Below are positions 45,051 through 53,666 of a stretch of 64,000 nucleotides of DNA, piece by piece. This DNA comes from Brasilonema sennae CENA114 (GTDB lineage: Bacteria; Cyanobacteriota; Cyanobacteriia; Cyanobacteriales; Nostocaceae), in the NCBI RefSeq assembly GCF_006968745.1, contig NZ_CP030118.1:806001-870000 (forward strand), in the 5' to 3' direction. Under the pieces are notes generated by a model. It was given only the letters and a program-made list of their open reading frames with translations, did not search any database and had not been told where the DNA came from. Numbering within the stretch: position 1 is the first letter of the stretch; every line of letters begins with the position of its first letter. The position numbers were made by a program, and so were the translations under genes.

Positions 45051-45344
45051 CTACCCATCCGCGCATTCGGCAAAAAAAATCGTCTCATCACGGGGTGGTT
45101 CGCCGTCGATACGTTCGACTTTACCAAAACAGCAAGCGCACAGAAAATAAAACTTGATACTATCGGTATCAGGCTTGATAAGTTTGTGTAAGCGCGATCG
45201 CAACTTGGCATATTGAGTATCGCTCAGCTGACACTCAAATACACTATACTGCACCCACTGCCCATAAGACTTGAGGACTTTGTGGATTTTTGTACGGCGC
45301 TTGTCTTCAGAGATATCGTAGGACACAACAACATTCATTGGCAA
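45051..45344 (-). CDS. cas2: CRISPR adaptation endoribonuclease-like protein Cas2
   Basis: A 97-residue Cas2, the small dimeric partner of Cas1 in the spacer-integration complex. It has a ferredoxin-like fold start, NVVVSYDISEDKRRTKIHKV, with the conserved Asp, then YGQWVQYSVFECQLSDTQ. The C-terminus (FFFAECADG) runs into the leader, and its 3' end has been copied in front of array 1. ATG 45344 or ATG 45338 (MNVVVSYD) could be the start. It is the last gene of the cas operon; short tandem repeats separate it from cas1. Confidence 0.95.
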   Translation of the reverse strand: MPMNVVVSYDISEDKRRTKIHKVLKSYGQWVQYSVFECQLSDTQYAKLRSRLHKLIKPDTDSIKFYFLCACCFGKVERIDGEPPRDETIFFAECADG

Positions 45345-45462
45345 ATTAACCGAATCACTGAACAGTGAACAGTGAACAGTGAACAGTTATCAAGCCAAGA
45401 TGAGCTGGTAACTGATAACTGATAACTGATGACTGATGACTGATAACTGATGACTTCAACGC
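45345..45462. repeat. Short tandem repeats between cas1 and cas2
   Basis: Four GAACAGT heptamers at 45358-45388 and a run of AACTGAT/GACTGAT heptamers at 45410-45455. These are STRR-type repeats of heterocystous cyanobacteria, lying inside an operon. Confidence 0.85.
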
Positions 45463-46467
45463 TTACTTCAAAACCAACGGTGGATATTTCTCGATTTCGC
45501 CCATTAAGTATTTAGCCAGTAACCGGGCTTGCAGTGCAAAAGCTTCCTGGTAAGTGCATTTGCGTCCCAAAACGGGATGCTTAAATTCGGATAATTTCTT
45601 TTGTTCGTATAGGCGCAGAAATGTTTTTCTTGGTTCGTTGGTGAGGGAAACAGCATGACTCAAAGGTTCTGTGACAAAATCTTCAACTTTCAACAATTGC
45701 TTGTTTAACGTAGACAACACAACTGCATCTACCACGAGGGGACGGAATTCTTCCATTAAGTCTAATGCTAGTGATGGTCTACCATAGCGATCGCAATGTA
45801 AATATCCCAAATATGGATCAAACCCAACAATATTAACTGCACTTTGGACATCATGACGCAATAAGGAATAACCAAAGCTGAGTAAAGAATTCACTGGATC
45901 GGTGGGTGGACGACGAACGCGCTTGGTAAAGGTGAATTGTGTATTGCGAATCATTTCATTAAAGCAGCCAAAGTAAGCAGCGCTACCAGCACCTTCCAAC
46001 CCGCGTAAAGAATCAATGTTTTGAGTTGTGTCGATGGGTGCAATGACATTATCTAAACGTTCAATAGCACCAGATAAATCTAGATCGTTGGATTCACGTT
46101 GACGACGAACAAGGGTGTTACGGTAATTCTTGAGTTTACCACGTACAAACCCTTGGACGAGATGAATTGCTTGAGGTGTATTGCCTGCGGCTTGCCATTG
46201 CGCTTTACGTACAAAAATATTTTTGGTGACTTCTGGTTCTAAACGTCCTAAATAACCACCAGATCCTGTCAGAAATGTTAGGGGAATTTGACGCTGCAAT
46301 AATTCATTGATAGCAGATGGTGAAACTGTGGCGCGTCCTAATACTACGACACCGTCAATTTTGATAAGCGGGACATCTAATATTGTCTTTTTCTCGTATT
46401 TTACGTGCAGTCGCTCATCGATTTTGCCGATAAATGCGTCGTCTTGTGTAACGTAAAGTGTGCTCAT
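45463..46467 (-). CDS. cas1: CRISPR integrase Cas1
   Basis: 334 residues; the integrase that inserts new spacers at the leader end. The metal-binding triad is recognisable as Glu158 in LRGLEGAGSAAYFG, His224 in GYLHCDRYGR and Glu239 in LDLMEEFRP. The N-terminal beta domain starts STLYVTQDDAFIGKIDERLH. The frame is intact and no residue I can check is missing. It belongs to the type I-D set and stands 118 bp from cas2 and 212 bp from cas4, both gaps filled by repeats. Confidence 0.96.
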   Translation of the reverse strand: MSTLYVTQDDAFIGKIDERLHVKYEKKTILDVPLIKIDGVVVLGRATVSPSAINELLQRQIPLTFLTGSGGYLGRLEPEVTKNIFVRKAQWQAAGNTPQAIHLVQGFVRGKLKNYRNTLVRRQRESNDLDLSGAIERLDNVIAPIDTTQNIDSLRGLEGAGSAAYFGCFNEMIRNTQFTFTKRVRRPPTDPVNSLLSFGYSLLRHDVQSAVNIVGFDPYLGYLHCDRYGRPSLALDLMEEFRPLVVDAVVLSTLNKQLLKVEDFVTEPLSHAVSLTNEPRKTFLRLYEQKKLSEFKHPVLGRKCTYQEAFALQARLLAKYLMGEIEKYPPLVLK

Positions 46468-46679
46468 AGTTAGTGTTAGAAATTGAGGTGAAAGGAATCA
46501 GTCAAAAGTCTCGTCCGCCTAGGATTTCAATCCCAGGCTCATAGTCAAAGTCATCTAAAGATGACTACATAAGCTTTTTAGTCTACTTTAGTAGACTTGG
46601 TCTTTGAGCCTCGGAATTAATTCCGAGGCGATCAATTACGAGGCTCATTGAAAGTGATGCTAAATGTCAAATCTCTGGA
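46468..46679. repeat. Palindromic repeats between cas4 and cas1
   Basis: 212 bp containing GCCTCGGAATTAATTCCGAG (a 22-bp palindrome with its final GC), TCTACTTTAGTAGA and AGTCATCTAAAGATGACT. The whole looks like a small miniature element (MITE-like) dropped into the operon. No coding potential. Confidence 0.65.
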
Positions 46680-47282
46680 TTAAGAAGCTTCTTGATACCG
46701 TCCTACTTTGTCCACAACTTCTGGTAAGCACCGTGTGTACAAACTGCATCCTGTGCAGCGCTTTGTCTTGATAGCTTTTGGCATAGTACCTGTTAGTAGA
46801 AGCATTTGAACAGCTTCAATTGTGGCGACTGTACTTTGACGCAATTCTTCTGTTATTTCTACAAATTGACGTTGATGTGAGTGTGCGTAATAAACATAGC
46901 CAGTGGTAACTGTTTGTCCTGTGATTTCTTCTAGACATAAAGCTTGGGCACAAACTTGTAACTCATCGTTATCCCATTCACCCTTACGTCCTCGCTTGTA
47001 TTCAACTGGATACAACTCACCGTTTTCTGATTCAATTAAATCAGATTTACCGATAAGTTTGTATTTGTCTGATTTGAGCCAAATTGCTCGAACTTGCCAG
47101 GTTGATTCACGATGTCCTTCCCCTAATGTGTGGACGCGTTCATGTAAACTTGTCCCTTCAATTGTGTATTGGTTATCAATAAATTCTCCGGTACAAAACA
47201 TTCGCCAGCAGCGATGTGGACAATAGGCATATTGATTTAAGGAAGCAATAGGAATATATTCTGTCTCATTCATAATTTTCAA
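46680..47282 (-). CDS. cas4: CRISPR-associated exonuclease Cas4
   Basis: A 200-residue RecB-like nuclease with an Fe-S cluster, which trims pre-spacers and helps choose PAM-adjacent DNA. N-terminal Cys (YAYCPHRCWRMFC) and a C-terminal Cys trio (RCTGCSLYTRCLP) form the cluster. The RecB core is GKSDLIESENGELYPVEYKRGRK with Asp, Glu and Lys in order. It overlaps the end of cas6 by 8-17 bp, depending on the start (MKIMNETEY or MNETEY). Confidence 0.95.
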   Translation of the reverse strand: MKIMNETEYIPIASLNQYAYCPHRCWRMFCTGEFIDNQYTIEGTSLHERVHTLGEGHRESTWQVRAIWLKSDKYKLIGKSDLIESENGELYPVEYKRGRKGEWDNDELQVCAQALCLEEITGQTVTTGYVYYAHSHQRQFVEITEELRQSTVATIEAVQMLLLTGTMPKAIKTKRCTGCSLYTRCLPEVVDKVGRYQEAS

Positions 47283-48117
47283 CGTTTGATGAGAGGCGAC
47301 GTGTCATACCCATACCCATTGTTGTTTTACGTCCAACTCCTGCATATAAAGCAAAGTCAGCAAGGGCATTTATTTGTTTAATTGCAATTGGTTCAATATC
47401 TCCTAAAATCCGATAACTTATTTCGCCAACACAACCAACAAATTTGGTGTCATAGTTACGAATAACTTCTGTATGGATGTTACAAAAACTTGGATAAATT
47501 GACTCGATGGGGATGTTGGAAAATTCAATCCCACTATATTTGTTCCAGCGACTGAGAAGACTGTTGAAGACACATTCTCGATTTGGCAAAACGGTGTCGT
47601 ATCCTCCTTGGCGGAAGGCGACGGGTGTGGCGAGGGTGAGGTTGAGAGTGCGATCGCCCTGACTTGCTTGCTCGTACAATTGCGTATAACTACAAGCATT
47701 TGCCCAAGGTTGTGTTGATTGGGGTGTACCAAAGATGCTAGTAATATACAAGTCTGCGGAACCCAAATGCCAAGGGTGTTCGGGGTTAAGATTGAGCCAC
47801 AGTGGAGTCAGCTTGCTAAAGAGTGTGTCGTCTAATAGCGAGATACGCCACCAACAGGATGTACCTGGGGGAATTGGGCGTTGATGGGAAAATTGCAAGG
47901 TATTGTGTTTGTATTGGTGGCTTTTATGATTTCGTTGTATTTGTAAGGGGGAAAGGGTGAAGGGTTTATCGGCGTTGGATGTGTGTAAATAGTCTCCTAA
48001 ATCTTTATCGACTGAACTGATGAGGGTGAGGAATAGGGCGTGGTAGTGTCTACCTGTGAGGAATTCGGGGTAGATGGGAGATTGGGGGATGAGGTTAAGG
48101 ACGAGGCTGTGGGGCAT
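47266..48117 (-). CDS. cas6: CRISPR RNA-processing endonuclease Cas6
   Basis: A 283-residue Cas6 that would cut the array transcript within the repeat, leaving the ATTGAAAC 5' handle. It has tandem RRM-like folds and the C-terminal glycine-rich loop YAGVGRKTTMGMGMTRR, a family hallmark. The N-terminal TGRHYHALFLTLISSVD contains a candidate catalytic His. It lies in the operon 12 bp after the helicase gene and overlaps cas4. The same repeat in both arrays means one Cas6 can process both. Confidence 0.92.
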   Translation of the reverse strand: MPHSLVLNLIPQSPIYPEFLTGRHYHALFLTLISSVDKDLGDYLHTSNADKPFTLSPLQIQRNHKSHQYKHNTLQFSHQRPIPPGTSCWWRISLLDDTLFSKLTPLWLNLNPEHPWHLGSADLYITSIFGTPQSTQPWANACSYTQLYEQASQGDRTLNLTLATPVAFRQGGYDTVLPNRECVFNSLLSRWNKYSGIEFSNIPIESIYPSFCNIHTEVIRNYDTKFVGCVGEISYRILGDIEPIAIKQINALADFALYAGVGRKTTMGMGMTRRLSSNVENYE

Positions 48118-48129
48118 AATTGAGAGTTA

Positions 48130-50415
48130 TTAAACTATAAAGGGTTCATCATCTGGAAGACGCAATTGTTTACCCTTCATTGCCATTGTTAAGATTCCTG
48201 CAATCCCAGGTAAAAATCTGTATTCTTTTTGGGCATTGCTACATTGAATGACAATAGGATATGAAACAATTCCTTCTTTTCGCATTTGGAAGATGATATA
48301 TTGGTTCTCTTTTTCAGCTATAATCATCCCTGGTATGAGATGTTTTTCTAGCACTTGAATCAAGGGCGTAGGTCGTATTGCTCCTCCTACTCCTAAACGT
48401 CGTTCAATACGGCAATTTTTGAAAGCAGTCAGTTTATTGAGTTCTGTATTGACAAATTCTTGCCAAGTATCAGGATAACTCAGACGAAAAACCAGTTCAT
48501 AATTTTCCTTGGCACGACTAGTGACTTCTATAAGTTCTCCATTTGGAACAAATTCGTAGTGACGTAAGAGATGAATAGGATCGAGGCGTGTTTCTTCTGA
48601 TTCATCTAAGAGATAACCATGAGGATCGCGAATTGGGAGACTTTCAAAGAAAGTATTTCTGAAAGAGAATAATGGTGCATAGCTGGTACTGAAAATCTCT
48701 GCAAATTCTTTTAAATCCTTTGCCGCTTCCTCATCTTGTTTGAATAGTCGTTCATAGTCATCTAAACTCACACGTCCTGCTTGTAAGTCATCCCAATCTT
48801 CAGGGTATTTAGCTTTAATGTAAGTTCTCACAAAAGCTTGACCACCAGGAGTAAATTTCCATTTGTTTTGGACATCTTTAAGCGAAGCTTTACTAAGGTT
48901 CTCAGCACCTCGTAAAACTTTTATCCTAAAGCGACAGTCATCCCAAGTACGGTTTCCTCCTAAAGTTGATTTTATTGTTTCAAAAAGCTGTGGGATGAGT
49001 TCTGCACCTGCTATATCCTGAAATGCTTCTTCAAGTTCTAATAATGGACGAGCAATTTCTAAAAACGCTTCCGAACGCCAGTATGCAAGCAAGAATGGTT
49101 TCTCTAAACAAGGAAGATTCTTCAATGTTTGTTCAAGTGCAATACGTCCTCCAGATATATCGAGGGAGGCTAAACCTTCTTCCCAAGCTATAGCTGGTAA
49201 ATAAGCTATCGCTTCTGAGTTTATGTTAGTCTCACATTTACCCAAAACACGTCCGACTCTACCAATTCTTTGCCAAAATGCAGCACGATTACGGGCTGAA
49301 AAAATCAACCAATCTAAATTTTGTCGTGTTGGTGCAGGATTTCTTTCAAAGTTAAATCCAACATCTACAGTGCTAGTTGCCAAAATTATTTGACACTCCA
49401 TTGCCCGTTGTCTATCTTTAAAAGGTGCAGGACCAGTCATGCGTCCGATATAATCAGTCAGTCCTTGCTTGTCCAACAACTCTTTGAGACGATTAATACT
49501 ATCTAGAGAATCCAGAATGACTGCACCATTTTCTTTAGGTCTTTCGCGAAACCGTTGGACAACTTCAAACGCTAACTCTGCTAGCCACTCCTCCCTAGTA
49601 TCAGGTTGTGGTCTTAATTCTAGATTGACTGTTGTTTGAGATGGTAAACTTTTACCATTACCAGTCTCTCCATCTATTCTGGCTATTCTCACAGCCTGCT
49701 TTTCTAAACTTTGCAGTGCTAATTCACAAGCTGGTTCTGGTGTAGCTGTTAGTAAAACAACCCGTCTTCCATACTTAAAAAAGCCAAAAAGATGGGAATA
49801 AGCGAGATAGAACAGCAACCCTACTAACTGTTTAGCATCATATAGATGAAATTCATCAAAAATGACTGTCCCAAACTTGGTGTAAAAACTACTGGCGATA
49901 TTACTTCTATCTAGCTTATTGTAAGCGAAGAAAGTAGCGTAGTAAAAAATATCAGGGTTTGTCACTAATATAATTGGTTTATTTGCTCCTACTTCCGAAA
50001 ATATAGTTGCAGGATTTCGCAAAACGTTATATAGTTTCTCTCCTGGTCGCTTACCCACTTTATCATCAGACCATGTTCTAATTTCTCTTGCCGAAGCAGA
50101 TTTAATGACATGAGGTAAACCAGCTTCTTTTACAAACTTCTCTGCGGCTTCACGTTGCTGTTCTACCAAAGCATTAGTCGGGGCAATGTAGATAGCACTT
50201 TTCGTAGGTTGGTGCAATAAAACTGTGAATCCCGCTTTTGTTTTACCTGTACCTGTCGGTGCTAAATCAAGGATAATATCAACATCGCGAGATTTTTCAA
50301 AAACCTCAACTTGATGTTGAAGTGCATTGTTCATGAATGAAAGTTCATCGGGTAATGATGCACAGGCGAAAATACTACGAGGTTCAAGTTTAGTAACTAA
50401 TCTTTGATTAACCAT
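48130..50415 (-). CDS. cas3': Type I-D helicase Cas3' (no HD domain)
   Basis: A superfamily 2 helicase of about 761 residues. Motif I is APTGTGKTKAG, motif II FDEFHLYD, motif III LLTATPEP and motif VI FWQRIGRVGR. No N-terminal HD nuclease is fused; in type I-D the HD nuclease belongs to Cas10d, which is absent from this window. The preferred start is ATG 50415 (MVNQRLVTKLEPRS), giving an 8-bp overlap with csc1; the frame is open to 50457. The helicase frame is intact. It sits after csc1, not at the start of the operon as in Synechocystis. Confidence 0.92.
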   Translation of the reverse strand: MVNQRLVTKLEPRSIFACASLPDELSFMNNALQHQVEVFEKSRDVDIILDLAPTGTGKTKAGFTVLLHQPTKSAIYIAPTNALVEQQREAAEKFVKEAGLPHVIKSASAREIRTWSDDKVGKRPGEKLYNVLRNPATIFSEVGANKPIILVTNPDIFYYATFFAYNKLDRSNIASSFYTKFGTVIFDEFHLYDAKQLVGLLFYLAYSHLFGFFKYGRRVVLLTATPEPACELALQSLEKQAVRIARIDGETGNGKSLPSQTTVNLELRPQPDTREEWLAELAFEVVQRFRERPKENGAVILDSLDSINRLKELLDKQGLTDYIGRMTGPAPFKDRQRAMECQIILATSTVDVGFNFERNPAPTRQNLDWLIFSARNRAAFWQRIGRVGRVLGKCETNINSEAIAYLPAIAWEEGLASLDISGGRIALEQTLKNLPCLEKPFLLAYWRSEAFLEIARPLLELEEAFQDIAGAELIPQLFETIKSTLGGNRTWDDCRFRIKVLRGAENLSKASLKDVQNKWKFTPGGQAFVRTYIKAKYPEDWDDLQAGRVSLDDYERLFKQDEEAAKDLKEFAEIFSTSYAPLFSFRNTFFESLPIRDPHGYLLDESEETRLDPIHLLRHYEFVPNGELIEVTSRAKENYELVFRLSYPDTWQEFVNTELNKLTAFKNCRIERRLGVGGAIRPTPLIQVLEKHLIPGMIIAEKENQYIIFQMRKEGIVSYPIVIQCSNAQKEYRFLPGIAGILTMAMKGKQLRLPDDEPFIV

Positions 50416-51169
50416 TGATTCTGCCTCTACCACAAAATTGTAAACCTGCTGGCACAACTATTTCACCCACTTGCCAAGCAGCACCCCGGAAATGAAGATT
50501 TTTAAGTATTGGTGCTGGAGGCATAGAAATTAAATCAAAAGACAATATTTCAGTCTGTGGTGGTAAATCAGCAACGTTCAAGTAAGCGCGAGTTTGGTAA
50601 TTTCCTTCTGGTAATGGAATGACATCAAATGTCTCTAGAATATTGACTCTAACTTTGCTTAAAAATTTACCAACACGAATGTAGTCAGGTAATTCATAAT
50701 TGCCAAAAACTAAAGTTTGGAATTTATTACCACGTTCAATCATCCGCAATCGTCCTGTCTGGGGAAAATTACTTGGTCTAAAGGAATTGGGTTTTTTCCC
50801 TTGGCGTTGTAATGGTAAATCTTCACGTGCTGTGGCGACTCGGTTATTAGTCATCGCGTACCAATAAGCATCAGAAAGGGCATTGAAACGTTCAAACCGG
50901 AAAGTCACTCGACCATGAGTAGGTGAGGCGGGTAATATATAGAATGTTTGTGCGATCGCCGCAAAATCTTCTTTGTAGGTAGGTCGTCCTGTAGCCTGTC
51001 CTTGGAGACGATAAGGGGAATTAACCAAACCCAAAGCATAGGTTAAAGCATAATTCCCAATCGTCCCCTCAGTGTAGTAGGTATCCGACAACTCCCTGGA
51101 GGCAAAAAAGATTGGTTCTAAACACAGCAACTCCACAAGCTTTGCCTGCTGAAAAGGAATTGTTAACAT
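50408..51169 (-). CDS. csc1: Type I-D effector subunit Csc1 (Cas5d)
   Basis: A 253-residue Cas5-like subunit that caps the crRNA 5' handle in the I-D complex. The Csc1 signature at the N-terminus, LEPIFFASRELSDTYYTEGT followed by IGNYALTYALGLVNSPYR, is clear. The C-terminal PPAPILKNLHFRGAAWQVGE is also typical. Its partners in the complex are Csc2 (backbone) and Cas10d; only a tail fragment of the former seems to remain upstream. Start ATG 51169; a 3-bp gap separates it from the upstream remnant. Confidence 0.93.
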   Translation of the reverse strand: MLTIPFQQAKLVELLCLEPIFFASRELSDTYYTEGTIGNYALTYALGLVNSPYRLQGQATGRPTYKEDFAAIAQTFYILPASPTHGRVTFRFERFNALSDAYWYAMTNNRVATAREDLPLQRQGKKPNSFRPSNFPQTGRLRMIERGNKFQTLVFGNYELPDYIRVGKFLSKVRVNILETFDVIPLPEGNYQTRAYLNVADLPPQTEILSFDLISMPPAPILKNLHFRGAAWQVGEIVVPAGLQFCGRGRING

Positions 51170-51172
51170 AAC

Positions 51173-51430
51173 CTAACTCTCTACTTCAACTGCTGCTTTT
51201 TTACCTTTGCTTTTGCCTTTTTTAGACTCAGCAGGAACTTGACGGAAAAGTTCGTAAGATTGACTTAAGCGCTTTAAAAATTTATCCCGTTCTTCTTCTG
51301 ACCAATGATTATCGACATCAGTCATTACACTTGCTAATTCTTCATCAGATAAATGCACAGAAACGCCTCGCTTACTCTTCCATGTTGAAAGCACTTCTTT
51401 AGCTTTTTCTATCAAACGCTTGAAAAGCTT
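51173..51430 (-). pseudogene. C-terminal remnant of a cas effector gene, probably csc2
   Basis: About 85 codons with no proper start: the frame opens only at TTG 51415 and continues upstream for 14 codons to a stop. The residues RLIEKAKEVLSTWKSKRG, SDEELASVMTDVDNHWSEEE and RLSQSYELFRQVPAES, followed by a Lys-rich tail, look like a helical C-terminus. In I-D operons csc2 stands directly before csc1, and the helix pattern fits a Csc2 end; the Cas10d end is the alternative. The frame abuts a WYL gene that is missing its own start, marking a deletion junction near 51416-51430. Confidence 0.6.
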
Positions 51431-52234
51431 GAGGAAATCGCCCGTAGCCTTGATATTCTATGGGGAAAAGAACCCAGTATTTCCGGCCTAATAGTAGCCA
51501 TTGCTGAACAAACGTTGGAACTTGGTAAGCCCTTTACTCTTGATTCCAACCAGGTTAACGCTTTGCAACAAGCAATAAAAGCCTTAAATGATATAGGTCG
51601 TATTGGAGAAGCTCAAACTGTACTTGCACTTTTACTAGAGCGAGGTAATCTCGAACCGCCCTTGCGTCAGTCTCTCATGAAACAAATTAGCCAATCTACT
51701 CAAGGGTGGCGAATTCAAATTGAAGATTGGATGAAAAAGCAACAGCCGTTTTACATTCTCTACCGGAATTCTCAAGGTCAAGAACTGGAATACACAGTTC
51801 GTCATGCGGAACCTCGCTCCTTTGATAACCGCTTTTACCTCCTCATCTGGTGCGAAGAAACCCATGATGTAGAAAATGATATTCCCGAATTGCCAGAACT
51901 TTGGCACAACCGCTGTTTAACCTATAACAGCATTAAGTCAGCTGTACCTATTAATCGAAATTGGCGAGGGAAACTAGATTATCTAGAAGTGCAATTACAC
52001 TTTTATGGTTGGTTGAAAAAAAGCTATCAACCCAAAGATGATGACGTTGGTGATGAAATCATTGGAGATGTGCGTCAAGTGGTACGGCGAGTTGCAAATC
52101 CTTTTTGGCTGATTAGGGAAGTTGCGCGTTATTGGGATGAATGCGTGATTGTGTCACCTGAAAGTATGCGCGATCGCTTTAAGCATAAACTCCGTAACCT
52201 TTGTCAGTTATATGATATTGAAACAAAGCATTGA
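51420..52234 (+). pseudogene. WYL-domain regulator, N-terminus deleted
   Basis: The frame carries LEKLEEIARSLDILWGKEPS, then SGLIVAIAEQTLELGKPFTL from about 51420, upstream of its first possible start (TTG 51515), showing that the true N-terminus has been removed. The remaining part is a WYL-type ligand domain and C-terminal extension (FYILYRNSQGQELEYTVRHA, FYLLIWCEETHD) ending RDRFKHKLRNLCQLYDIETK. The N-terminal helix-turn-helix expected of such regulators is absent. A WYL-domain protein divergent from the I-D operon occurs in Synechocystis (Sll7009, a negative regulator there), so this was probably the local cas regulator. The DNA-binding part is gone. Confidence 0.8.
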
Positions 52235-52314
52235 CAGTATCGCCAAACTCAAAGTAAGTTTCTCAACGTCGTCGGTTGACTAAACTTTAGTCCAAACCAG
52301 ATCCAAAAGTACTG

Positions 52315-52449
52315 CGGTATGGGGAAGATTGTGTAGTGGTGTCGCCTGATTCAGTGCGATAAGCCGGAGGCTTGACGCTACGCGTATCGCTCGTCAAAGA
52401 AAAACTCAAAACCCTCTGTCAGCATTACAATCTGGAAGTTTCTTCCTAA
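52315..52449 (+). pseudogene. Tail of a second WYL-type regulator
   Basis: CGG-TAT-GGG-GAA-GAT opens RYGEDCVVVSPDSVR, matching RYWDECVIVSPESMR of the preceding gene. A small repeat with a stop (TAAGCCGGAGGCTTGACGCT, from about 52360) interrupts it, and coding resumes as VKEKLKTLCQHYNLEVSS with a stop at 52447. It is the scar of a tandem paralogue, further eroded than the first. Confidence 0.75.
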
Positions 52450-52516
52450 GCCGTTACAAACGTCCTTTTAGGGTCAAAATAATCTAGAATTCGTCTAACT
52501 TATTAATCAGCTCTCT

Positions 52517-53089
52517 ATGACTCATCAGAAAAGTGATGCTAAAGAATCCCCAGAATCGTCGCGAGGATGGCGAACTTTACGGGAAAATCTTATCTTGATT
52601 GCGATCGCCTTATGCTTAGCACTCTTAATTAGGACTTTTGTTGCAGAACCCCGCTACATTCCCTCGGACTCGATGTTACCAACGTTGTATAAGGGCGATC
52701 GCCTGGTTGTGGAAAAAATTTCTTCTTTGTTTCATCCTCCACAATTTGGCGATATCGTTGTTTTTCAGCCACCAGAAGAATTACAACATCGAGGATATCC
52801 CAAAGACCAAGCTTTCATTAAGCGTATTATTGGCACTCCTGGAAAGAAAGTGAGTATCGCAGGTGGAAAGGTTTACATTGATGGGCAACCAATACAAGAA
52901 GATTATATAGCTGAGCCACCAATTTTACCAATGAAAGAGCGGCAAGTTCCTCCTGGCGAATTCTTTGTTATGGGAGATAACCGCAACGATAGTAACGATT
53001 CCCGTTACTGGGGGTTTTTACCCAAAGAAAATATTATTGGTCGGGCAGTGTTCCGCTTTTGGCCTTTTAATAGGATTGGGGTGATTTAA
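52517..53089 (+). CDS. lepB: Signal peptidase I
   Basis: A 190-residue membrane-anchored Ser/Lys protease that removes signal peptides outside the cytoplasmic membrane. One N-terminal membrane helix (LILIAIALCLALLIRTFV); catalytic Ser52 in PSDSMLPTL and Lys102 in AFIKRIIG; box E GDNRNDSNDSRYWGFLP. A complete, typical cyanobacterial LepB. Start ATG 52517. It lies next to the eroded regulator remnants and is not part of the cas operon. Confidence 0.96.
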   Translation: MTHQKSDAKESPESSRGWRTLRENLILIAIALCLALLIRTFVAEPRYIPSDSMLPTLYKGDRLVVEKISSLFHPPQFGDIVVFQPPEELQHRGYPKDQAFIKRIIGTPGKKVSIAGGKVYIDGQPIQEDYIAEPPILPMKERQVPPGEFFVMGDNRNDSNDSRYWGFLPKENIIGRAVFRFWPFNRIGVI

Positions 53090-53119
53090 TTGTAAAGACG
53101 TAGCATCGCTACGTCTAGA

Positions 53120-53653
53120 TTAAAATCGTAGGTAGTACATAAGCTGGGTAATAGTCTCACCCGAAAGATTTAACCTTTGCTGAAAATCAACTAAGTTAAG
53201 ATAAGCTCCCGCTAAACTGCGATTTTCAACTACTGCTTGCGCCAGGGATAAATCAATAAATGGCACTTTTGTTAGAGTTTCAATTGTTGCCGTGTTAGGG
53301 TTGATTTTATGGCTACCAAGAACTAAAGATTCATCATCGTAATAACTGAAATTCAGAATTGGCTTGAGTGGCTCTAGCCTTTGTACTGGTAAACTTAAGG
53401 CTGCGGCAATATCTTCAATACAGTAAAATTTGACACCAGCGCGAGAAAGTTGTACAAGCGATCGCGCTTGGTGAATCGATAACCCTGGTAGCCGTAACCA
53501 ATCATCAACAGTTGCTTGATTGGCATCAATGTGGATACCAAATTGGGCGGCGATCGCAATTTCTTCTGCTGATTGTAGTCGATAATATGGGTCGTTCTGT
53601 AACTTATAGCGTAGTTTTTGTAACTTAGAGTTTAAAGGTAGCCAATTTTTCAT
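53120..53653 (-). CDS. ComEA-like helix-hairpin-helix protein
   Basis: 177 residues with two helix-hairpin-helix regions: ANQATVDDWLRLPGLSIHQA (about 44-75) and INPNTATIETLTKVPFIDLS (about 117-165). HhH motifs contact DNA backbone, and such domains occur in ComEA and related proteins. No signal peptide or membrane segment is seen, so it is probably a cytoplasmic DNA-binding protein; a role in DNA uptake is not shown. It follows the TM2 gene (13-bp gap) in the same direction. Confidence 0.82.
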   Translation of the reverse strand: MKNWLPLNSKLQKLRYKLQNDPYYRLQSAEEIAIAAQFGIHIDANQATVDDWLRLPGLSIHQARSLVQLSRAGVKFYCIEDIAAALSLPVQRLEPLKPILNFSYYDDESLVLGSHKINPNTATIETLTKVPFIDLSLAQAVVENRSLAGAYLNLVDFQQRLNLSGETITQLMYYLRF

Positions 53654-53666
53654 AGTGTTCCTTGGT

